From Bordetella parapertussis (GTDB lineage: Bacteria; Pseudomonadota; Gammaproteobacteria; Burkholderiales; SG8-41), in NCBI GenBank assembly GCA_945861275.1, contig CAMATZ010000037.1, positions 1 to 61,867 of the forward strand: a stretch of DNA of 61,867 nucleotides, read 5' to 3'. The notes under the pieces are model-generated. The model was not told the origin of the DNA and searched no databases. It worked only from the letters and a program-made list of their open reading frames with translations. Shown here one piece after another: positions 15,534-23,187 of this stretch; position 1 is the first letter of the stretch; every line of letters begins with the position of its first letter. A program made the translations under genes and the position numbers.

Positions 15534-16319
15534 CTAAGTATTTGTTTTTATTATGTAAAATATCCTGCTCGCGACATTGGCCGAACCCGGCGCGTGCAGC
15601 GTATCGCGCACCACGTCAGTGGACCATTTCACCATTTTCGGATTGCGCTTTTCGTAATGCACGAAGTGTTTCTCGCGCGCCTGCAGTGTCGTGAATTCAT
15701 AAAAACATGCGTGCTTGGCCCATCCTGCAACCGAAATCAGTTTGCGCACGCGCACGCAGCCCGGCAATTTCGTCAGCGACGGCAGACGCCAGCGCGCGTA
15801 CCACGCCGCCATTTCCGCCTCATCGCGCCATGCGCCGGCGTTAAAGCTGCCGAGCTGGATCACCGGCGCCGGCGCCATCACCGGCTTGTTGTCCGCGAGG
15901 CCCGGCCCTTCCACGCGCCCTTCTTCGAGCATGAAGTTATGGCGTTCGTCGCTGCGCAGCGCAAGCATTTTCCTGTCTGTCTTGTTGAGCTTCGCGTGGT
16001 ACTCGTCCGGCGTCGGATTGGCCAGCGCATAAACATTTTGCGCGCCGAACATCATGATGTAACGGTCGCCGGCAGGAACGCCGCGTGGATTTTTCTTGTG
16101 ACTGATGCGCCCGCCGCCGCCCAGCGGCGTGAAACTGCCGGTGGGTTCCGAGGCATACAGTGCGCCCCACAATACGCCTTCGCGCTTGAGTACTCGCGGC
16201 ACATAGCTATTGTATGCCCACGCAAAAAATTCATGCGGTGGCGCACCACCGGTGGCTTGCGGCAGATTGAACCAGGATATCCAATAAGCGCAATCCGGAC
16301 CTTGTGCGAACCGGGCCAT
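15534..16319 (-). CDS. EthD-like / dimeric alpha-beta-barrel protein
   Basis: About 261 residues. The C-terminal half (WYARWRLPSLTKLPGCVRVR, then VAGWAKHACFYEFTTLQARE) looks like the ferredoxin-like alpha-beta-barrel of EthD-type proteins, which act as small oxidative or accessory enzymes. The N-terminal half (CAYWISWFNLPQ, then EFFAWAYNSYVPRVLKREG) looks like a second copy of the same fold. The start is uncertain: the frame runs up to 16457 across 12-bp tandem repeats and into the TPP-enzyme gene; the ATG at 16319 gives a plausible N-terminus but only a modest ribosome site. It lies between a TPP enzyme and a cupin on the same strand. Confidence 0.65.
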   Translation of the reverse strand: MARFAQGPDCAYWISWFNLPQATGGAPPHEFFAWAYNSYVPRVLKREGVLWGALYASEPTGSFTPLGGGGRISHKKNPRGVPAGDRYIMMFGAQNVYALANPTPDEYHAKLNKTDRKMLALRSDERHNFMLEEGRVEGPGLADNKPVMAPAPVIQLGSFNAGAWRDEAEMAAWYARWRLPSLTKLPGCVRVRKLISVAGWAKHACFYEFTTLQAREKHFVHYEKRNPKMVKWSTDVVRDTLHAPGSANVASRIFYIIKTNT

Positions 16320-16370
16320 CCTGGTTGCCCTGCTGGTTGCCCTGCTGGCTGCCAACTCAGTTGCCAACTC
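16320..16370. repeat. 12-bp tandem duplications in an intercistronic gap
   Basis: Two copies of GGTTGCCCTGCT (from about 16323) are followed by two copies of a TGCCAACTCAG-centred unit (from about 16351). The repeats fill the gap between the TPP-enzyme stop and the EthD-like start and include its ribosome-binding region. Read through, they encode ATSRATR-type repeats. Slippage here would change spacing in 12-bp steps. Confidence 0.6.
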
Positions 16371-18075
16371 AGCTCCCCGTTTTCTGATACGAATGAAAAT
16401 CGCGTCCGCTCGATGTCCAGGGATGCGGCGCAATCGCGTACATATCGGCAACCACATCCACCACCACCGGCTTGTTCATCGCAATCGCGCGTTTCAGCGC
16501 GTCGGCCAGATCACCCGGCTTTTCCACCCGGATGCCGACGCAGCCGAATGACTCGGCCACCTTCGCGAAATTCACTTCGGGAAAGCGCCACATTTCTTCT
16601 GCGCGTCCGCGCTGCTTGCCACCGTAGGCAATGTCATTCAAGCGAATTTCCTGATTCAGTGCGCTGTTGTTGTTGACCACGATCACCACGTTGATGTTGT
16701 GGCGGCGCGCGGTTTCCAGTTCGCCGATGTGATAATAAAACCCGCCGTCGCCGGTAAAACACACCACCGCCTTGCCGGGATTGGCGCACTTTACACCCAG
16801 CGCCGCAGGGAAGCCCCAGCCCAGTGAACCTGCGGTACGGTAATAACGCTGCGCCGGATGTTTGAGTTCAATGAAGCGCGCGGTCCAGATGCCGGCGTGC
16901 CCGGTATCCGACACCACGATGCCATCCGGCGGCAGCGCATCGGAAATTTCCTTGCACATGCGTTCCGGGCGTATCGGCGCGACATCGGCATTGCGCATCT
17001 CTGAATTTTCCGCGCGCCATTCGGCAACGAATTGTTGCGCGCGCCGGGTCCAGTCGGTCGCGGCCTTGGGCCTGGCGTTTTCGGCCAGGCGCTGCAAACC
17101 CAATTTCGCATCGCCGAGTATCGACACTGCGTTCGGGTAATTCCTGCCCAGTTCATCGGGATTGATATCCAGCTGAATCACCCGGGTGCCCAGTGGCGGA
17201 AACATCCAGTTGTTGGTGACCTGCCCGCCGCTGTGGCTGCCGATGAAGAATGCGAGGTCGCATTCCGCCAGCGTGCGATTGGCGCAGTCGCGCGAATAGG
17301 CGCCCGGCACACCCACGTTCAGCGGATGATGATCCAGCATCACCGCCTTGGCATTGAGCGAAGTCGCCACCGGAATATTGAGTTTTTCCGCCAGCGCGAT
17401 CAGCTCGGCTTGCGCGCCGGAAGTCATCACTCCGCCACCGGCGATCAACACCGGCCGCTGCGCCGCCGCCAGCAGCGCCAGCGCCTCATGCACATGCTGC
17501 ATGTCCGGCTCGGAACGAAACGGCGGCGTGCGCCTGTATTTGGCCTCGATCATCGGATCGAGGTCAGCCTCGGCCTCGGTGAGCTGCCCTAGATGGCCCT
17601 GTATGCGCAAATGCACCGGCCCCGGCGCGCCGGATGTCGCCACGCGAAACGCCTGCCGCGTCAGATCCGGCAGGCGCGTCACCGCATCGACCTGCGCATT
17701 GAACTTGGTCACTGCATCAAACTGCGTGATGTCATCGACCTCCTGATACGCATGCCGGTAACGCGACGCCGGCGCAGGCCCGCCGGTAATCGCGATCACC
17801 GGCGATCCCGCCATGTGCGCGTCGCGGATGCCCGCCGCCAGATTCGATGCGCCGATCATCTGCGCCATGCACACGCCCGGCTTGCCGCTGGAACGCGCGT
17901 AACCATCCGCCATGTAGGCCGCCGCCTTCTCGCCATGCACCATCACGCGCGCAATCGGCATGTCCTCCATCTCGGCAAACGATTTCAGCATGAACGCCGG
18001 CACGAAGAAAATATGCGACACCTCGTAATCGCGCATCATTTCGGCGAATAGACGCGCGCCTGTCATCTTGGGCAT
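16369..18075 (-). CDS. Thiamine-diphosphate-dependent enzyme, acetolactate-synthase type (2)
   Basis: 568 residues, a clear paralogue of the gene at 11096-12799: both start MPKxTGARxFAE, carry HGEKAAAYMADGYAR with the catalytic Glu, ITGGPxxxxRYRHxYQEV, and GDGGFYYHIxELETA with NNN. Conservation is even along the length, and differences are spread through third positions, so the duplication is not recent. It is followed on the same strand by the EthD-like and cupin genes. As with its partner, a decarboxylase or carboligase role on an imported organic acid is likely but not proven. Confidence 0.88.
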   Translation of the reverse strand: MPKMTGARLFAEMMRDYEVSHIFFVPAFMLKSFAEMEDMPIARVMVHGEKAAAYMADGYARSSGKPGVCMAQMIGASNLAAGIRDAHMAGSPVIAITGGPAPASRYRHAYQEVDDITQFDAVTKFNAQVDAVTRLPDLTRQAFRVATSGAPGPVHLRIQGHLGQLTEAEADLDPMIEAKYRRTPPFRSEPDMQHVHEALALLAAAQRPVLIAGGGVMTSGAQAELIALAEKLNIPVATSLNAKAVMLDHHPLNVGVPGAYSRDCANRTLAECDLAFFIGSHSGGQVTNNWMFPPLGTRVIQLDINPDELGRNYPNAVSILGDAKLGLQRLAENARPKAATDWTRRAQQFVAEWRAENSEMRNADVAPIRPERMCKEISDALPPDGIVVSDTGHAGIWTARFIELKHPAQRYYRTAGSLGWGFPAALGVKCANPGKAVVCFTGDGGFYYHIGELETARRHNINVVIVVNNNSALNQEIRLNDIAYGGKQRGRAEEMWRFPEVNFAKVAESFGCVGIRVEKPGDLADALKRAIAMNKPVVVDVVADMYAIAPHPWTSSGRDFHSYQKTGS

Positions 18076-18205
18076 TGCGACTCCTGGGTGAAAATGGGGA
18101 TGCTACTCTGGGTGAGGTGCCGGGAAAACGGGTTTGAGGGATAATGGATATGGCGCAGTCGTGTTTGCACATTCTTGCTCATGACGTATTGCGTCCTACG
18201 CCATG

Positions 18206-18601
18206 TCACAACGCCACAAATACAGGCAACCTGGCGGCCTTCGCATCAAATGTCGCAGTGGCCCTGCATCCCATCCGGCGGTTATGCGCGCCTATAAGGC
18301 AATCGGCAAAATCCGCCACACTGTCCTTCCACAGCTTCAGGCTTTCTTCAATAGCCGGCTCGGCCTCAAATTGAATTTCGGTCGCATCGAGCAACGCAGA
18401 AATCACATCCATGAATTCTGCCTTACCAATATGGTATCGGCTGCGCAACACCCATTCGGCTTCCAAGAGAACCGGCAGGCTCACAAACACGGCTTCGCCA
18501 GCGTCTATTTCGCCCTTGATTAGCCGGTTGGCTTTTTCAAACTGCACCTCATCGTCGCGAACGACATAGCGCACAAGCACATTGGTGTCGATCCCCAGCA
18601 T
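18206..18601 (-). CDS. vapC: VapC-type PIN-domain toxin
   Basis: 131 residues beginning MLGIDTNVLVRYVVRDD, the classic PIN start with its first catalytic Asp. Further acidic sites are in LLEAEWVL, VADFADCLIGAHNR and TATFDAKAARL. Its ATG overlaps the stop of the AbrB-type antitoxin by one base, indicating coupling. It is expected to be a Mg-dependent RNase inhibited by the upstream antitoxin. Intact. Confidence 0.9.
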   Translation of the reverse strand: MLGIDTNVLVRYVVRDDEVQFEKANRLIKGEIDAGEAVFVSLPVLLEAEWVLRSRYHIGKAEFMDVISALLDATEIQFEAEPAIEESLKLWKDSVADFADCLIGAHNRRMGCRATATFDAKAARLPVFVAL

Positions 18602-18819
18602 CAGCGCGACAATTGCTCTATGGGCACCGGTTTGCGCCGCTTCTTGTACAGCAGGCCGGCAAGCTGCGTGATGCTCTTGTTCTTGACCCGCATCACCACG
18701 GTGCCGTCCGGCATTAAGGTAAACGTCATCCGGTCGCCAGCTTTCATACCGAGGCTTTCCCGGATTTCCTTGGGAATGGTGGTCTGGCCTTTGCTGGTCA
18801 GGGTTGCGGTTGTGGTCAT
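18601..18819 (-). CDS. AbrB/MazE-like antitoxin
   Basis: 72 residues. The start MTTTATLTSKGQTTIPKEIR is the hallmark of the SpoVT/AbrB swapped-hairpin DNA-binding domain, followed by LGMKAGDRMTFTLMPDGTV. The C-terminal tail ITQLAGLLYKKRRKPVP should bind the VapC partner. The ATG has AGGAG upstream. A palindrome over the promoter (18834-18860) is the likely autoregulatory site. Confidence 0.9.
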   Translation of the reverse strand: MTTTATLTSKGQTTIPKEIRESLGMKAGDRMTFTLMPDGTVVMRVKNKSITQLAGLLYKKRRKPVPIEQLSR

Positions 18820-18833
18820 GGTGACACTCCTTA

Positions 18834-18860
18834 TCCTTACGTTTATTATTATAGTAAGGA
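18834..18860. promoter_or_regulatory. Operator-promoter of the AbrB/VapC pair
   Basis: TCCTTAC (18834-18840) and GTAAGGA (18854-18860) are perfect 7-bp inverted arms, with a 13-bp spacer that on the minus strand contains TATAAT. The palindrome would place the antitoxin right over the -10 element, 15 bp before its start codon. Confidence 0.6.
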
Positions 18861-18947
18861 AACAGAAGGTGCGCAATGGCCTATTTCATTGCGACAAAGG
18901 TGGACGAGTAAATTATATTCGGCACAATAGGGATTACGGCCTACATA

Positions 18948-19448
18948 CTACAACTGCCCCAACACATACTCCGCCGAGCTCACCTCAAACTGCCCCGGCT
19001 TTTCCAGGTGAAACTGCGTCACCACGCCGTTTTCAATCACCATCGCATAGCGCTGCCCGCGTATGCCCATGCCGCGCGCGGTGAGGTCCTGGTCTACGCC
19101 CATCGCTTTGGTGAGTTGCGCGCTGCCGTCGCCCAGCATGCGCACTTTGCCTTGCGCCTTGCATTCGCGGCCCCACGCCGACAGGGTCGGCGCGTCATTG
19201 ACGGAAACGCACCACACTTCGTCTATGCCTTTGGCCTTGAACTTGTCGATTGCCTGCACGAAACCGGGCAGGTGACGCTGCGTTCAGGTCCTGGTGAACG
19301 CGGCGGGCACGCCGAAAATCACGATGCGCTTGCCGGCAGTGGCGTTTTCAATATCGATGTCGTTTGCGCCCAACGAGCAGGTGTTTTCCCATTCGCCTGC
19401 GAGTTCCCACAGCTTGCCGCCCGGTAGTTTGTCGCCTGCTTTGATCAC
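18948..19448 (-). CDS. Probable selenocysteine Prx5-type peroxiredoxin (in-frame TGA at codon 55)
   Basis: Read as one 167-codon frame with TGA at 19284-19286, this is a complete Prx5 peroxiredoxin of 166 residues, one residue shorter than the cysteine homologue at 995-1498. It starts with GTG at 19448 after AGGGAG: VIKAGDKLPGGKLWELA. The active-site block is GVPAAFTRT-U-TQRHLPGF against GLPGAYTPT-C-SAKHVPSY in the homologue, so the TGA falls exactly on the peroxidatic cysteine. Both sides are open and conserved (DEVWCVSVND, TARGMGIRGQRYAMVIENG), with no other lesion. A SECIS-like hairpin follows. Peroxiredoxins with T-x-x-U are a known bacterial selenoprotein class. Against this, the conserved Pro of TPT is Arg here. 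The alternative is a single nonsense mutation in a dying gene. Confidence 0.8.
19253..19272 (-). promoter_or_regulatory. Candidate bacterial SECIS hairpin (peroxiredoxin)
   Basis: On the coding strand CCTGC-C-CG-GTTT-CG-T-GCAGG: five pairs, a C/T mismatch, two CG pairs and a four-base loop starting with G. The loop begins 20 nt after the TGA, inside the usual distance for bacterial SECIS elements, where a G in the first two loop bases is expected. Confidence 0.65.
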
Positions 19449-19574
19449 GGGTTTCTCCCTGAAGAATGTTGATAGTGCTGTGATAGTATAACTCCCGAAC
19501 TTTTTTGGTTGTGCGCAATATAACTCCCGCTGTGATCGATGCGCAGCGCGAACATCATGCGCCCCCTCACCCTA

Positions 19575-19602
19575 CCCTCTCCCCCAAGTACGGGGGAGAG
19601 GG
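19575..19602. repeat. CCCTCTCCCCC hairpin repeat
   Basis: Perfect 11-bp arms CCCTCTCCCCC (19575-19585) and GGGGGAGAGGG (19592-19602) around AAGTAC. Related elements occur at 39449-39559 and 44973-45002. It sits 20 bp ahead of the MaoC gene start. Confidence 0.7.
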
Positions 19603-19621
19603 TATTTGTTAAGGACTCGCC

Positions 19622-20479
19622 ATGGCGATTCAACACGACAAACTGCTTAAACACGATATTCCTCTGGTTGAACAAACGCTCACTAAACGCGACGCCATGC
19701 TCTACGCGCTGGGTGTGGGCCTCGGCGCCGATCCCATGGACGAGCAGCAGTTGCAATATGTGTATGAAAAAAATTTGCAGGCGCTGCCGACGATGACGAC
19801 CGTTCTCGCCACACCCGGCCCGTGGCATGCCGCCGCCAACACCGGCATCACGCGCAGCCACGTGGTGCATGGCGAACAGGGCTTCGTCATACACAAGCCG
19901 CTACCGGTCGACGGTGTAATCACCGGCAAGACACGCGTGGTTGCGGTGCTCGACAAGGGCGCGGACAAAGGCGCGCTGGTGCTGACCGAATGTGACGTGC
20001 GCGACAAAACCAGCGGCGACCTCATCTGCACACTGACCTCCACCACCTTCTGCCGCAAGGACGGTGGCTTTGGCGGTCCTTCCGGCCCGCAGAAGCCGGT
20101 GCATCCGATACCCGAACGCGCACCCGATCAGGTGTGCGATCTGCCGACGTTGCCCCAGGCCGCGTTGATCTATCGTTTATCGGGCGACTACAACCCGCTG
20201 CATGCCGAACCGGCATATGCGGCTAATGCCGGATACAAAGCGCCGATACTTCATGGCCGCGCCACCTTCAGCGTCGCGGGTCACGCGCTGCTGAAAACCT
20301 GCTGCGCTTACAACGCGTCGAAATTCAAAAGCATGGAAGGCCGTTTTTCTTCACCCGTGTATCCGGGCGAGACCATACGCACGGAAATGTGGATGGACGG
20401 CAAGGTGGTGACGTTCCGTGCAACGGTGCCGGCGCGCGGGGTCACGGTACTGAACAATGGGCGGGCGGAGATTGTTTAA
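19622..20479 (+). CDS. MaoC-family (R)-enoyl-CoA hydratase
   Basis: 285 residues, the size of two-domain hydratase 2 enzymes that add water to trans-2-enoyl-CoA. The catalytic block YRLSGDYNPLHAEPAYAANA near residue 186 carries the Asp and His of the hot-dog active site; LHGRATFSVAGHALL follows as in the family. The N-terminal half is a second, non-catalytic hot-dog (ATPGPWHAAANTGI). An AAGGA site precedes the ATG at 19622. It is alone on this strand until the small downstream genes. It could serve fatty-acid or side-chain beta-oxidation, or polyhydroxyalkanoate precursor supply. Confidence 0.9.
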   Translation: MAIQHDKLLKHDIPLVEQTLTKRDAMLYALGVGLGADPMDEQQLQYVYEKNLQALPTMTTVLATPGPWHAAANTGITRSHVVHGEQGFVIHKPLPVDGVITGKTRVVAVLDKGADKGALVLTECDVRDKTSGDLICTLTSTTFCRKDGGFGGPSGPQKPVHPIPERAPDQVCDLPTLPQAALIYRLSGDYNPLHAEPAYAANAGYKAPILHGRATFSVAGHALLKTCCAYNASKFKSMEGRFSSPVYPGETIRTEMWMDGKVVTFRATVPARGVTVLNNGRAEIV

Positions 20480-20561
20480 AAGGACGCTTGAGGTCAAGGG
20501 CTTTTTGCCCTCAGCCGCTTTCATTCGTGGCTAAAATACCGTTGAATTTTGGGGAGGCGAA

Positions 20562-20711
20562 ATGACGAATTTGTGGCAATGGCTTGCGGCCAATTGGGGC
20601 TGGTTTGTGATAACGCTGGTGCTCGGCGGCTACTTCGCATTTTACGTAATCGCTGCACGCGATCAACGCAGTCACCCGGGCGCCAGGCGCTTGCCGCAGA
20701 AAGATTGTTGA
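20562..20711 (+). CDS. Small membrane protein, 49 residues
   Basis: A short frame with a very strong ribosome site (GGGGAGG, 4 nt before the ATG). It encodes MTNLWQWLAANWGW, a single hydrophobic helix FVITLVLGGYFAFYVIAA and a basic tail RDQRSHPGARRLPQKD, so one inner-membrane segment with a positively charged end is predicted. I do not recognise a family. It lies between the MaoC hydratase and the next unknown gene, on the same strand. Confidence 0.6.
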   Translation: MTNLWQWLAANWGWFVITLVLGGYFAFYVIAARDQRSHPGARRLPQKDC

Positions 20712-20802
20712 TACGCATGCCCGTTCATGAAAATGCCACGTGGCGCATAATGGCTTCATCGTCGATCAAGTCATGCGCCACGGGGCGGGATACCGGCACT
20801 GA

Positions 20803-21480
20803 ATGAACAACACCATCACCTATTTTTTCCGACTTGAATCGGGTGTTGAACATCGCTTCGACGTCGATTTTGAGCGCCCTGTGCCGGGCGGCGCGTTGCC
20901 GGACTGGACACTACTGGACACGAATAAGTGCGGGCATTGTCCATTGGCCAGCAGTCCCGGCGCACGCTGTCCGGCTGCGGCAGACCTGGTTCCGGTCGTC
21001 GAGCGATTTTCCGCGCTGGCTTCCGTTGACAGCATTGAAGTGCGCGTCGTCAATGCGCAGTACGAAGTGCATAAACGCACCGATACCCAAACCGCGCTGA
21101 GTGCGCTGATGGGACTGATCCTCGCGACCAGCGCTTGTCCGATACTGAGCCGCATGCGGCCGCTGGCGTACACGCACCTGCCTTTCACCAGCGACACCGA
21201 GATGGTGTATCGCATCGCCGCCATGCATCTTTTCGACTGCTATCTGCGCGGGACGACTCCTGACCTGCAGGGGCTTGCCGGATTTTTCGCGGATTTCGAC
21301 ACGCTCAACGAGGCGTTCGCGAAACGCATAAAACGCGCGACACAGCGCGATGCCAGCATCAACGCGCTGGTGGTGCTGCATGCGCGCAACATGCTGGCCG
21401 GTTTATCGATTGAAAATAAGCTGGACGAAATCCGCGTCTGGTTTCGGCAAAGCACGGACGGCGATAAAGCACTGAAATAA
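20803..21480 (+). CDS. Conserved protein of unknown function with a Cys cluster
   Basis: 225 residues, soluble, no signal peptide. The N-terminal part is beta-rich (TYFFRLESGVEHRFDVDFE), followed by a cysteine cluster NKCGHCPLASSPGARCPAA that could bind zinc or iron. The rest is helical (YRIAAMHLFDCYLRG, AFAKRIKRATQRDASINALV). I cannot assign a function. It starts at an ATG at 20803, 91 bp after the small membrane protein, and converges on the Bug gene at 21519. Confidence 0.7.
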   Translation: MNNTITYFFRLESGVEHRFDVDFERPVPGGALPDWTLLDTNKCGHCPLASSPGARCPAAADLVPVVERFSALASVDSIEVRVVNAQYEVHKRTDTQTALSALMGLILATSACPILSRMRPLAYTHLPFTSDTEMVYRIAAMHLFDCYLRGTTPDLQGLAGFFADFDTLNEAFAKRIKRATQRDASINALVVLHARNMLAGLSIENKLDEIRVWFRQSTDGDKALK

Positions 21481-21518
21481 ACCATGATCAAACACCAACT
21501 TGCTGTGGCGCTTGGCGC

Positions 21519-22517
21519 TCAGTCGATTTTTAAACCGCTGCTTTTCACCAGACCGCCCCACTTGACCAGTTCAGTCTTGAGGTAGTCGCCAAACGCTTCC
21601 GGCGAACTACCTAGCGATTCGATGGCTTCCTTCTCGAATACCTGACGCAAATCGGGGGCAGCCAGCGTGCGCAACATTTCAGCGTTAAGTTTGGTAACGA
21701 TGGGTTTCGGCATACCTTTGGGTCCCGCCATGCCGTACCAATTGGAAATATCGTAACCGGGCAAGGATTCGGCGATGGCAGGCAAATCGGGCAGCGCCGT
21801 TGCCCGTTTTGCGGATGTAACGCCGAGGGCGCGCAGCTTGCCGGCTTTGACGAAACCGCTGCTCGTGCTCCATGCCAGAAAAGACAGTTGCACCTGTCCG
21901 GCCATCAAATCAATCAGTGACGGCGCGGCGCCTTTGTAGGGCACGTGCAAAATTTGCGTTGCCGACATTTTTTTGAACAGCTCAAGACAAAGATGCCCGG
22001 CAGAACCGCTGCCTGCCGAAGCGAGCACCAGATAGTCATGCTTGACTTTGGCCAGCTTGATCAATTCGCTGATCGATTTCACCGGCACCGACGGATGCAC
22101 AATCAACACCAGCGGTGTTCTCGCCACCAGCATGACGGGCTCAAAGTCCCTTAGCGGATCGTAGGCAAGCTTGGGATACAAAGCGGGATTGACGGCAAAC
22201 TGCGCGGGCAGCGCGTAGGTGAGCGTATAACCGTCGGGCAAGCTTTTCGCGACGAACTCCATGGCCAGCGCGCCGTTGGCGCCACCGCGATTGTCGACAA
22301 CCACGGTGTGCCCGAGATTTTCACTCAACTTATGCGCCAGCGCGCGCGCAAGCCAGTCTGTTGCTGCGCCTGCCGGATAAGGCACCACCAGCCGGATGCT
22401 TTTGGCGGGATAAGCCGGTGCAGAACCTGCCTGCGCAATAACCGGCGGGCTGCTGAGCGCAAGCGTCACCACGCACAGTACGCGACAAACCCTTGAAAAA
22501 CAGACACCTTCTCGCAA
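21519..22517 (-). CDS. Bug/TctC-family periplasmic solute-binding protein 3
   Basis: 332 residues from a TTG at 22517 that follows GAGGAG by six bases; this gives a clean signal peptide (VCRVLCVVTLALSSPPVIAQA) and then YPAKSIRLVVPYPAGAATD. The frame is open to 22925, but that longer form would bury the signal peptide about 140 residues in and is antisense to the CoxS gene. Bug blocks: SLPDGYTLTYALPAQFAVN, LASAGSGSAGHLCLELF, HVPYKGAAPSLIDLMAGQ. It is divergent from the molybdenum hydroxylase operon, so it may import that enzyme's substrate. Confidence 0.88.
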   Translation of the reverse strand: MREGVCFSRVCRVLCVVTLALSSPPVIAQAGSAPAYPAKSIRLVVPYPAGAATDWLARALAHKLSENLGHTVVVDNRGGANGALAMEFVAKSLPDGYTLTYALPAQFAVNPALYPKLAYDPLRDFEPVMLVARTPLVLIVHPSVPVKSISELIKLAKVKHDYLVLASAGSGSAGHLCLELFKKMSATQILHVPYKGAAPSLIDLMAGQVQLSFLAWSTSSGFVKAGKLRALGVTSAKRATALPDLPAIAESLPGYDISNWYGMAGPKGMPKPIVTKLNAEMLRTLAAPDLRQVFEKEAIESLGSSPEAFGDYLKTELVKWGGLVKSSGLKID

Positions 22518-22677
22518 TTGCAGCTCCTCGCTCCAATCCACTGCGCAACGGAATAGCGCTATCATGACACATCGCATCCGCACTACGCAGCCGCTGCAAG
22601 CCATCCGTTGACACGCTGGCGCCACCGTTCCAATATCGCACGTCAATCCGCAGGACGAATAGCAGGAGCGCGTAATC

Positions 22678-23151
22678 ATGCCCACCGTAGCAATGACGGT
22701 CAACGGAAAAGCGGTCACGGGAAACGTCGAAGGGCGCACGCTGCTGGTGCAGTTCCTGCGCGAACATCTGCAATTGACCGGGACGCACGTGGGCTGCGAT
22801 ACCAGCCAGTGCGGCTGCTGCACCGTGCATCTTGACGGCATCGGCGTCAAGTCCTGCAGCGTGCTGGCGCTCGCTTGCCAGGGTGCTGCGGTGATCACCA
22901 TTGAGGGGCTCGCCACCGGCGACAAGCTGCACCCGATGCAGGAGGCGTTTCGCGAACACCATGGCCTGCAATGCGGCTATTGCACGCCGGGCATGATTAT
23001 GTCGGCGCTGGATATGGTCAAGCGCAAGGGTTTTGACCTCGACGAGAAAACCGTGCGCACGCAGCTTGAAGGCAATATATGCCGCTGCACCGGCTATCAC
23101 AACATCGTGCTCGCCGTTCAGGCAGGCGCGCGCGCGATGAAAAATTCCTAG
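22678..23151 (+). CDS. Molybdenum hydroxylase small subunit, [2Fe-2S] (CoxS type), set 1
   Basis: 157 residues, full length for the iron-sulfur subunit of xanthine-dehydrogenase/CO-dehydrogenase-like enzymes. The plant-ferredoxin cluster motif [16 protein letters not shown] is near residue 40, and the second cluster is built from QCGYCTPGM and ICRCTGYHN. It passes electrons from the Mo centre to FAD. First gene of the operon S-M-L with Bug and a second L gene behind it. The ATG at 22678 is preceded by AGGAG. Confidence 0.95.
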   Translation: MPTVAMTVNGKAVTGNVEGRTLLVQFLREHLQLTGTHVGCDTSQCGCCTVHLDGIGVKSCSVLALACQGAAVITIEGLATGDKLHPMQEAFREHHGLQCGYCTPGMIMSALDMVKRKGFDLDEKTVRTQLEGNICRCTGYHNIVLAVQAGARAMKNS

Positions 23152-23187
23152 CGCGGCGTCTGCAACAGTCCCCGGAGCGTTTATCCC

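Noticed and set aside
19284-19286. Genome-wide reading of TGA as tryptophan
   Set aside because: TGA is used as an ordinary stop by many genes here, for example vapB at 6675-6677 and the nitrile hydratase alpha gene.
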